Assembly: GCA_020848435.1 (NCBI GenBank)
Contig: JADLAC010000049.1
Span: 16,544 to 80,543 of the forward strand
Direction of reading: 5' to 3'
Length of the DNA stretch: 64,000 nucleotides
Source: Burkholderiales bacterium
GTDB lineage: Bacteria; Pseudomonadota; Gammaproteobacteria; Burkholderiales; WYBJ01
The notes beneath the pieces are model-generated. The model made no database searches. It worked only from the letters and a program-made list of their open reading frames with translations, and was not told the origin of the DNA. Positions 45,128-53,800 of the stretch are shown piece by piece. Numbering within the stretch: position 1 is the first letter of the stretch; the number at the start of each line of letters is the position of its first letter. A program made the position numbers and the translations under genes.

Positions 45128-48100
45128 TTGCCCCGCGGAGGGGTTGCGTTCGTTCGTCGCGCACGCATCGGCACACGATCACGGTCGAACTCGGTGGCAG
45201 CAGAAGCCCTCAAGAAGCTCGGTAAGTACGAGATCCGGGGCACCCTCGGTAAGGGCGCCATGGGCATCGTCTACGACGGCTTCGATCCGATCATCGAGCG
45301 CCGGGTGGCGATTAAGACCATCGCCAAGGATTCGATGGACCCGGACGAAGCGGGCGAGTTGCTGGCGCGCTTCAAACGCGAAGCCCAAGCCGCCGGGCGT
45401 CTGAATCACCCCGGCATCGTCTCCATCTACGATTACGGCGAGGACCAGGGCCTGGCCTACATCGCGATGGAGTTCATCACGGGCAAGGAGCTGCGCAAGT
45501 ACTTCGAAACCGAGCAGCGCTTCGAGCTGCAACAGATCGTGCGCATCATGGGCGACATCCTCGATGCGCTCGATCATGCCCATCGCAACGGCGTCATCCA
45601 CCGCGACATCAAGCCGGCCAACATCATGATCACCGAGGAAGGCCGCGTGAAGGTCGCGGACTTCGGCGTCGCCCGGATCGAATCGTCGATGATGACGCAG
45701 GTGGGAACGCGGATCGGAACGCCCGCCTACATGTCGCCCGAGCAGCACCAGGGCCTGCCGGTCGACGGACGCTCGGACGTGTTCTCCGCCGGGGTCATTC
45801 TCTATCAGTTCCTCACCGGCGAGCGTCCTTTCACCGGCGGCGGCTACACCATCATCCAGCAGATCCTCAAACAGGACCCGATCCCGCCTTCGGAGATCAA
45901 TTTCTCCATTCCGCGCACGCTCGATTTCGTCATCAGCAAGGCGCTCGCCAAGCGGGCCGAGGACCGGTTCGGCACGGCGCGAGAGTTCGCCGAGACCTTG
46001 CGCAAGGCCGCATCCGGCGAGCCGGGCGCCACCGATGTCGATCTGCTCCTGGACGACGAGACCCAGATCACCACGCCGAAGAACGAGGCCACGCAGGCCG
46101 ATACGCGCCGAGCGCCGGCGCCCACGCACGCACCGGCGCCTGCGCCCGCGCGACCGACGGAAGTCAGCGGCTCGGGTGCATCCGACATCTCCCTCGAAGC
46201 CGAGCTCGAGTACTGGAAGGAGATCAAGGACAGCACCGAGATCTCCGATTTCGAAGCGTTCCTGCAAGCGTTTCCCACCAGCCGCTTCGCGGCACTGGCG
46301 CGCCGGCGCATGGTTCGGCTGGAGTCGGAGGCGCTGCAGAAGCAGCGCGACTCCACTGTCGTCCACCAGCCCCCCAAGGTACGAATCGCCCCCTCGCAGG
46401 AGTCGCAGAACCGATTGCGGCGCGAGGCCGAAGAGCGCGCGAAGCGCGAAGCCGAGCAGCAGCGCGAGCAGCAGCACGAACGCCAGCGGCAGGAAGCCGA
46501 AACGAAGGCGAAGCGCGACGCCGCCGAGCAGGCGCAACGGCAAGCGGCCGAGCACGCTCGCCTGGAAGCCGAGGCGCAGGCCAAGCACGAGGCCGAGGAA
46601 AAGGCACGGCTCGCGGAGGCCGAACGCCAGCGCAAGGAAACCGAAGCACGCGCCCGCCGCGAAGCCGATGACCTGAAGCGGCGCGAAGCCGAAGAGCGCG
46701 CAAAGCGCGAGGTCGAGGAACGGCGCAAACGTGAAGCCGCCGATAAGGCGCGGCGTGAGGAACAGGATCGCCAGCGGCTCGAGGCCGAGGCGAAGGCGAA
46801 GCGAGAGATCGAAGCGCGGGCACGCGCCGAAACCGAGGCCAAAGCCAAGCGCGATGCCGAGGAGCGCGCTCGTGTGGAGGCTGAGGCCAAGGCGAAGCGC
46901 GAGGCCGAGGAACGCGCCCGGCGCGAAGAGGAAGACAAGGCACGCAAGGATGCTGAAGAGCACGCCCGCAGGCAAGCCGAAGCCCAGCGCCGGCGCGAGG
47001 AGCAAGAGCGGTCGCGCCTAGAGGCTGAAGCGCGGGCGCAGCAGGCGGCGGAGACACGCGCCAAACAAGAAGCGGAAGAAAAAGCGCGCGCTGAAGCCCA
47101 AGCGCTGCGTGAAGCCGAGCAACGCGCACGCGAGGATGCGCAAGCGCAGCGCCAGCGCGAGCTCGCAGAGCGTGAGCGCCTCGAGGCGCAAGCACGTGCG
47201 CAACGTGAAGCCGCGGAACGCGAGCGGGCTGCGGCCGAGGCCCAGGCACAACGCGAGGCCGAAGAGCGCGGACGCCGTGAAGCCGAAGCACAGGCGCACG
47301 AGCAAGCGCAAGCCCGCGTGCGCGAGGAGCAGGAAAGACGGCGCCTGGAAGCCGAGGATCGCGCTCGCCAAGCGGCCGAAGAGCAGGCGCGGCAGGCGGC
47401 CGAGGAACAAGCGCAGCGGGCGGCCGAAGAGCAGGCGCGGCAGGCGGCCGAGGAGCAAGCACGCCAGGCGGCCGAAGAAGAGCGCGAGCGCAGACAAGCG
47501 CAGGCACGCGCGCGGCGCGAGGCCGATGAGCAGCGCCAGCGCGAGATCGAGGAACGCGAACGCCGCCGGGCGGAAGGAGAGCGCCGCGAAGCCGAAGCGC
47601 GCGCGCGACGTGAAGCCGAGGACAAGCGCAAACGCGAGGAGGCCGACGAGCGCGCACGGCGTATCGCGGAGGAAGAAGCGCGGCTCAAGGCGAGGTTGGG
47701 CAGCGAAGTCCACGACGCGACCGTCGCCATGGACTTGTCGGCCACGGCCCAAGCGGGTGCGGCGAAGCCTGCCGCGTTCCTGCCGCCGAGCGCACCGGCC
47801 AAGGCGCCGGCAGCGCAACCTGCTGCGCCCATTCCCGCAACTGCGGCGCCTTCGGAGCAGGCGTCGATTCCCGCCGTGCCGCCGGCGCGGAAGCTGCCGC
47901 TCGTTCCGATCATCGGGATCGTGTTGGCCGCTGCCATCGGCAGCGGCGTGTGGCTCGCGACCCGGCCGAGTCCCGAGACCGTGCTTGCGCCGCAGGTTGC
48001 TCCTGCGCCGACCCAAGATCCGGCAGCGGAACAGGCGCGTGTCAAGGCCGAAGAGGAAAAGCGCCAGGCCGAAGCGCGTCGCGCCGAGGAGGAAAGACTG

Positions 48101-48832
48101 AAGGAGGCGGAAGCCGAACGAGCGCGCTTGGCCGAGCAGCAACGGCGCGAGGCCGAGATCAAGAAGCTCGCCGAAGTCGACAAGACGAAAGCCGAGGCCG
48201 AAGCGAAGAAGCTCGCCGAGGAGAAGCGCAAGGCCGAGGAAGCGAAGAAGCTCGCCGAGGAGAAACGCAAAACCGAAGAAGCGAAGAAGCTCGCCGACGA
48301 AAAACGCAAGGCCGAAGATGCGAAGAAGCTCGCCGAGGAGCAGCGTAAAGCCGACGATGCTCGCAGGCTGGCCGAGGAACAGCGCCGCGCCGAGGACACA
48401 CGGCGGGCCGCGGACGAACAACGCCGCGCCGACGAGGCGAGGCGGGCCGCCGAAGAACAACAGCGCAAGCAGCAGGAGGCCGCGCGCCTCGCCGAGGAGC
48501 AACGCAAGAAGGAAGAGGCACTCAAGGCCGCCGAACGCGACAAGCAGCAGCAGCTCGCCCTGGCGCGCCAGAAGGAAGAGGCCGCCAAGGCGGCGGCGCC
48601 GGAGAACTACAACCGCGCCGTGGCGCTGCTGCAGGAAGGCAAGACCCAGGATGCCGTTCGCATCCTGCGCCCGCTAGCCAACTCCGGTCACGCGCAAGCC
48701 GCCAAGACGCTGGGCGACATGTACAACAGCGGCCAGGGCGTGGGTCGCGACCTGCAGGAGGCGACGCGCTATTACGACATCGCCGAACGCGGCGGCGTCA
48801 AGGTCGATCGTTCCGCCAATATCCGGCGCTGA
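45128..48832 (+). CDS. Transmembrane Ser/Thr protein kinase with long coiled coils and Sel1-like tail
   Basis: A 1234-residue Hanks-type kinase. The kinase domain spans about residues 34-290: GKGAMG (41-46), ATP Lys 63, HRDIKPANI (from 158), DFG (178-180), and GTPAYMSPEQ. A short globular segment (LEYWKEIKDSTEISDFEAF) follows. About 430-855 is an uninterrupted Ala/Glu/Arg coiled coil rich in EAE-RAR heptads. One membrane helix (VPIIGIVLAAAIGSGVWLA, near 925-945) leads to a second Lys/Ala/Glu coiled coil (about 970-1155, TolA-like) and a Sel1/TPR-like tail (LLQEGKTQDAVRIL). The TTG start has the only well-spaced ribosome site; GTG at 45194 is the alternative. Substrates unknown; FHA proteins nearby are candidates. 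Confidence 0.9.
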   Translation: MPRGGVAFVRRARIGTRSRSNSVAAEALKKLGKYEIRGTLGKGAMGIVYDGFDPIIERRVAIKTIAKDSMDPDEAGELLARFKREAQAAGRLNHPGIVSIYDYGEDQGLAYIAMEFITGKELRKYFETEQRFELQQIVRIMGDILDALDHAHRNGVIHRDIKPANIMITEEGRVKVADFGVARIESSMMTQVGTRIGTPAYMSPEQHQGLPVDGRSDVFSAGVILYQFLTGERPFTGGGYTIIQQILKQDPIPPSEINFSIPRTLDFVISKALAKRAEDRFGTAREFAETLRKAASGEPGATDVDLLLDDETQITTPKNEATQADTRRAPAPTHAPAPAPARPTEVSGSGASDISLEAELEYWKEIKDSTEISDFEAFLQAFPTSRFAALARRRMVRLESEALQKQRDSTVVHQPPKVRIAPSQESQNRLRREAEERAKREAEQQREQQHERQRQEAETKAKRDAAEQAQRQAAEHARLEAEAQAKHEAEEKARLAEAERQRKETEARARREADDLKRREAEERAKREVEERRKREAADKARREEQDRQRLEAEAKAKREIEARARAETEAKAKRDAEERARVEAEAKAKREAEERARREEEDKARKDAEEHARRQAEAQRRREEQERSRLEAEARAQQAAETRAKQEAEEKARAEAQALREAEQRAREDAQAQRQRELAERERLEAQARAQREAAERERAAAEAQAQREAEERGRREAEAQAHEQAQARVREEQERRRLEAEDRARQAAEEQARQAAEEQAQRAAEEQARQAAEEQARQAAEEERERRQAQARARREADEQRQREIEERERRRAEGERREAEARARREAEDKRKREEADERARRIAEEEARLKARLGSEVHDATVAMDLSATAQAGAAKPAAFLPPSAPAKAPAAQPAAPIPATAAPSEQASIPAVPPARKLPLVPIIGIVLAAAIGSGVWLATRPSPETVLAPQVAPAPTQDPAAEQARVKAEEEKRQAEARRAEEERLKEAEAERARLAEQQRREAEIKKLAEVDKTKAEAEAKKLAEEKRKAEEAKKLAEEKRKTEEAKKLADEKRKAEDAKKLAEEQRKADDARRLAEEQRRAEDTRRAADEQRRADEARRAAEEQQRKQQEAARLAEEQRKKEEALKAAERDKQQQLALARQKEEAAKAAAPENYNRAVALLQEGKTQDAVRILRPLANSGHAQAAKTLGDMYNSGQGVGRDLQEATRYYDIAERGGVKVDRSANIRR

Positions 48833-49003
48833 CGCCCTCGGGGCGATCGAATGGCGCACGCTGTGAGATCGTTCTTCCCGAGGATCGAAATATGAGCCGT
48901 TGCCTCGAATATGCAACGCGCTTGCGAGACACCCGCGAGCGGGGCGTGACGATCATACAAGCTCGGCCCACACGATTACGCCGTCGGTGAACGCCGCCCG
49001 AGA

Positions 49004-49942
49004 TCAAGTCTTGACGATCACCTCGAAGCTCACCGCCGACTCCGGATCGGAGGCGACCGGGCGGCCGAAGCTGATGGTGCCGCTGTCCTGCAATACGACG
49101 GATTCTCGCCGCACCAGGATTTCTTCGCGGCCCTCCATTTTCACGTAGGTCCCGTTCGAGCTGAAATCGAGGAAAGTGAACTTGTTGCGGGTCTTCTCGA
49201 CCCGGCAATGGTTGCGCGAGGCGAGCTTGTCGAAGAGCGGAATCTCCGCGCGCGCGTCCCGGCCGAGCGAAATCGCGGGATGCTGATCGTCCACCCGGTA
49301 CTCGCGTCCGCGATAGGCGAGTCGCATGGAAACCTTGAGCTGGGGCCGCTTCCATGAGGCGCCGGTCACGACTTCCGTCAGCTCGACGTCCGGCTCCCAC
49401 AGGACTTCGAACAGCTCGAGCGGCGCCGCCCGCCCCTTCACCTGCTCCGAGTCGAGGAAACGCGTCGACTCGGTCAGCTCAGCAGGCAACATGCGCACGA
49501 CCTCGCCGCTGGTCACGATCTGCCCGGCCTTGGAGACTTCCGACAAGCGCTTCGCAACGTTCACCGTGTCGCCGAAGACATCGTCATCGGCGACCATCAC
49601 TTCGCCGAAATGAAAGCCGCAGTGAATGGTGAGGCCGTGCTCGATCGCCTCGGGCAGCGTGCACACGGCGATCTGCATATCCATGGCTGCCCGGCATGCC
49701 ACCGCGACATCGGAGAACACCGCCATGATCTCGTCGCCGATGGTCTTGACCACGGTGCCGCGATGACGTCGCGTTACGCCCTGCATCGCATCCACGCAAC
49801 GTTCGATCAAGGCCAGCGCGATCCGGTCGCCGAGACGCTCGTAGAGCCGCGTGCTACCGCTCACGTCGGCGAACAACACCGCCTGGTTCTGGACGTTCGT
49901 CACGGCGCACGCAACCGCTCGAAGCTGTCGCGCCTGGTGCAT
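49004..49942 (-). CDS. Class III adenylate cyclase with C-terminal FHA domain
   Basis: A 312-residue cytoplasmic protein. The cyclase domain has both metal Asps (FADVSGST, about residue 26, and KTIGDE, about 70), Lys 66 and Asp 125 (FGDTVNVAKR) as an adenine-specifying pair, and the transition-state Asn 128 and Arg 132. It therefore looks active and ATP-specific. An FHA domain (ISLGRDARAEIPL, ASRNHCRVEK, FSSNGTYV) fills the C-terminus and should bind phosphothreonine. The ATG at 49942 was chosen; GTG at 49903 also fits and neither has a clear ribosome site. It is convergent with the kinase gene. Confidence 0.88.
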   Translation of the reverse strand: MHQARQLRAVACAVTNVQNQAVLFADVSGSTRLYERLGDRIALALIERCVDAMQGVTRRHRGTVVKTIGDEIMAVFSDVAVACRAAMDMQIAVCTLPEAIEHGLTIHCGFHFGEVMVADDDVFGDTVNVAKRLSEVSKAGQIVTSGEVVRMLPAELTESTRFLDSEQVKGRAAPLELFEVLWEPDVELTEVVTGASWKRPQLKVSMRLAYRGREYRVDDQHPAISLGRDARAEIPLFDKLASRNHCRVEKTRNKFTFLDFSSNGTYVKMEGREEILVRRESVVLQDSGTISFGRPVASDPESAVSFEVIVKT

Positions 49943-50359
49943 CCGCGCAATGTCTCGGCGAGCAAGCTGGCCCCCTTCAGCGCTGCGTGAACAAATGCTC
50001 GCGGCAAGAATAGCATAGCGTTGTGCCGCTCCCTTGAGCCGAAAAGCGCGGCATAGCGGGCACATTTCGCTCGGCCTCGCGGAACCAGGTCGCGCGCAGG
50101 CACTGGCGCTCGTGGCCGATCCGGAGTAGCTTGCTCGCGGGCGCAGCTCTTCGTGGGCGTGCCTGCTTAGCTGGATTTCAAGCCGACCCCATCATCCCCG
50201 GAGATCGCGATGAACATCGAGCCAGCCTGCCTGTCGAGTCTCCAGCGCTTGGAACGCTCACTTCCGGTAGCTCACCGAAAGGCAGCGCGAGGGCGAGTAG
50301 AGTTGCGAGCAAGCTCGGGTGGTATGCTCGGCACATCTCGCCCCGATCGGGCCGAGTCT
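49943..50359. other. Gene-free divergent interval
   Basis: About 415 bases between the cyclase and the small secreted protein. An in-frame ATG at 50210 upstream of the latter is followed by Arg/Ser-rich residues before the signal peptide and is unlikely to be the start. I see no clear promoter, repeat or RNA. Confidence 0.4.
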
Positions 50360-50824
50360 ATGCGGCAGTCGACCCCCGCTTCCGCGCGCAAGGGTCCGAG
50401 CCTTTGCACCGCATCGCTGCTGGCGGTGCTCGCCTTGACCGCTGCCTCGAACGCCGCCGCGCAGGGGCGACCCGATGCGCCCGCTACCGCCGCACCCAAT
50501 GTGGCACCCGCGGCACGGCCGCCGGAGGATCTCAACCGTCCCGCCACCATTGAGCGGACCATCCAGCACGGATTCTTCGGCGATCTGTCGCGTCCGGCCC
50601 CGCCTGCGATCAATCGCGTCGACGGGATTCGGATCCCGAGCGCGGCGCAGCGTCCGGAAACGAAGCCGGCCACACCTGAGGCATCGTCAGCGCCGCAGCG
50701 AACCGAGGCCAGATCAAAGGATACCGCCCCTAGCGAGCAGGCCGACAATTCCCACGCACCGCCCCTCGAACGCGCGGCCGAAGCGCGCTCCGAGCCGGAT
50801 CGGGAAACGCGCAAGCCCCAGTAG
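50360..50824 (+). CDS. Small secreted proline-rich protein of unknown function
   Basis: A 154-residue protein. A signal peptide (LCTASLLAVLALTAASNAAAQ) is followed by a Pro/Ala-rich segment, a short conserved-looking core (RTIQHGFFGDLSRPAPPAINRV) and a charged disordered tail ending DRETRKPQ. I recognise no family. The ATG at 50360 begins the signal peptide directly. It ends 13 bases from the convergent tpsA stop. Antisense frames of similar length are arginine- and serine-rich shadows. Confidence 0.55.
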   Translation: MRQSTPASARKGPSLCTASLLAVLALTAASNAAAQGRPDAPATAAPNVAPAARPPEDLNRPATIERTIQHGFFGDLSRPAPPAINRVDGIRIPSAAQRPETKPATPEASSAPQRTEARSKDTAPSEQADNSHAPPLERAAEARSEPDRETRKPQ

Positions 50825-50837
50825 CTCGCGCCTGCGA

Positions 50838-53800
50838 TCAGGGTTTCTTGCGCCGCTCGTCCGCGTCGCCGGTTCCGATCGGCGGCAGCAGTATCCCTTG
50901 AATGGCGCCCATGACCGGCGGGGTGGCGAGCGACAAATCGCCTTGGAAGCCGAACAGGATGACCTGGTCGATGCGTCCGGGTCGGAAACCTGCTTCCACC
51001 TGGGCGGTCACCTGCGACGTGATACCGCCCACGACTTCACCGGCGACGTTGCTTGCCTGGCTACCCAAGGCCGAGCTGCCGTTGAAGTCGAACGCCTCGG
51101 GGCCGCCGGGCGGCGTGATGATAAAAATCTTCTTGTCATCGCGCAGCCTCAAGGGCCCCGCGAAGAACAACAGCGAATTCGACGGTGCCGCATAGTCGAC
51201 CTGCTGCACGCTGTTGCCCAACCGCAGCGGCGCATCCCGACTACCCATCGCGAAGTTGTTCGGGCCGAGGCCATTGAAGCCGCCCATTACGCGCACGAAC
51301 GGCGCGTTCATTTCGGTGTTCGCAAGCTGGTTCAGCGTCTTGCCTTCGCCTTGCAAGGTCGGGGACGGGCCCGTGTTGTTCAGCTCGATCTTCGTTCCCG
51401 AGCGCACGTTGCCGACGGTGATGTCCCCATTCGGTGCTCGTATGCGCAGGTCGCCGCCGCTCTGGATCGTCGATCCGGCGAGCTGGGTTACGTTCCCGTT
51501 GCCCGCCGCGGTGACATTGAGCGTTCCGCCCGCACTGGAGTTGCCGAGCGTGAGATTCTGGTTCGCTCCTGCGCTCACCACCAAGTTACCGGTCGCATTG
51601 AGGCTCGCCGTACCGGCAGTAGCGAGCAGCACGGATAGGTTCCCTGCTGCCTGGGTGACATTCGCGCTGCTCGCGCCACTTAGCGTGACCAGACCCGGTG
51701 CGGTCAAGGCTGCGAACGATATCGCGTTACCCGCGCTCGTGAACGTGGTCGCCCCGGCCAGAGTGACCGCATCGCCGTAAGTCTGCGCTCCGGTCGTGGT
51801 TACCGCGCCCAGGGCGGTCGTTCCGCCTGCGTCCGTGGTCAATGCTGCGAGCGGGGTCGTGGCGCCGACGGCGGCGCCGAAACTCGTCGCGGCCGGAGTG
51901 TTGACCGTGAGGGCGTGGGCGCCGTTCACGGTGTTCACGAACGCAACGTTGCCGCCTGCCGTCAGCACGGCCGGTGCGCTCAAGGTCACGGCATCGCCGT
52001 AAGTCTGGTTGCCGGTGGTGACGATGGTGCCGTTGATATCCGTCGTACCGCCGGCTCCCGTCGTCAGATTGCCGATTCCGCTGATGTTGCCGCCGAGAAG
52101 GGATGTGATGCCGGAGAAATTCAAGGTGAGGTTGAAACCTGCGCCATTGATACCGCCGCCGAACGATCCGGTAGTGCCAGTGAGGACGGCATTCGCGCCG
52201 AGCGTGACCAGGTCGCCGTAGGATTGGGTCGTGCCGGTGATTGCGCCGCCGCTGATCACGGTGCTGCCGCCGGCATTGGTCGTGATCGATGTCGGTGCGC
52301 CAGTCGCGCCCACGGCGCCGCCAAACGTCGTGGTCCCGGTCGTGTTCACGGCGAGCGTCTGCGCGCCATTCAACGTGCTGCCGAAAGTCACGTTGCCGCC
52401 GCCGCTGCTGCTCAGCGTCGTCGCACCGCCAAGGGTGACGGCATCGTTGTAGGTCTGCGATCCGGCGGTCGAGATCGAGCCCGTCAGCGTGGTCGTGCCG
52501 CCGCCGCCGGTAGCAAGATTGTTGACGTTCGTGATATTCGCGCCGTTCACCGTCGTGGCGCCGGAGAAATTCAGCGTCAAGTCGAAGTTGTTGCCGTTGA
52601 GGCCGGCGCTGAGCGTACCCGTAGTGCCCGCCAGCGTCGCGTTGCCGGCGAGGTTGACCGCATCGCCATAGGTCTGCCCGCCGGTGGTGTTGACGTTGCC
52701 GCCCAACGACGTTGTGCCGCCAGCATCGGTGGTCAAGGAGGCGAGGGCCGCAGTCGCGCCGACGCCGGCGCCGAACACTGTTGCACCGGCCGTATTGGCG
52801 GTCAATGCAAACGCGCCGTCGAGCGTAGCGTTGAATGCAATGTTGCCACCGCCCGTGCTCGTTACCGTGGTGTTGGCCCCCAGCGTGACCGCATCGCCAT
52901 AGGCCTGTGCGCCGGTGGTCGTGATTGCCCCGCCGTTAATGGCGGTCGTCCCGCCGGCATCGGTCGCGAGCGAGGTAAGCGCATTCGTGCCACCCACGGC
53001 GCCGCCGAAGCTCGTCGCGCCGCTGCTATTGACGATCAGCGCATGCGGACCATTAACGGTGCTCGCGAGCGCTATGGCGCCGCCGCCTGTGCTTGTCAGT
53101 GTCGTAACCGCCGAGAGCGTCACAGCGTCGCCATACGTCTGCGCCCCGCTGGTGGTGACGAACACCGGACCAGCGCCGTTGAGCACCGTCGTACCGCCGG
53201 CATTGGTGGTGAGCGAAGCAAGCGCGGTTGTGGCGCCGACAGAACCGCCGAAGGTCGTGGCGCCCGTGGTATTGACCGTCAACGCCCGTGCGCCGTCAAC
53301 GCTAGCATTGAACCCGATGCCCGCATTGCCGGTGCTCGCGAGTGTCGTATCTGCGGCCAGGGTGACCGCGTCGCCGTAGGTTTGGCTGCCCGTGGTCGTG
53401 ACACTTGCCCCGCCGAGCGTCGTCGTGCCCGCGGCATCGGTCGTCAAGGATGTCAATGCCGCTGCGCCGCCGACGGCGCCGCCAAGCGAGGTCGTCCCGG
53501 CGGTGTTGATCTGCAATGTCTGCGCGCCGTTCAACGTACTGGCGAGCGCGATACCACCCGCACCGGTGCTCGCCAAGGTGGTGGCCGCGCCCAGCGTTAC
53601 CGGATCGCCATACGTTTGCGCGCCGGTCGTGGTCATCGTGCCGCCGTTGATCGTGGTGGTCCCCGCAGCGTCGGTGGTAATCGATGCGAGGGGCGTGGCG
53701 CCGCCTAGCGCTGCGCCGAAGATGGTCGCGCCCCCCGTATTGATTATGAGCGTCTGCGCGCCATCGACCGTGCCACTGAATGCGATGTTGCCGCTACCGT

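Noticed and set aside
45844..48588. 914-codon minus-strand frame opposite the kinase
   Set aside because: Ser/Arg/Ala low-complexity mirror of the coiled-coil coding repeats; no start context and no domain.
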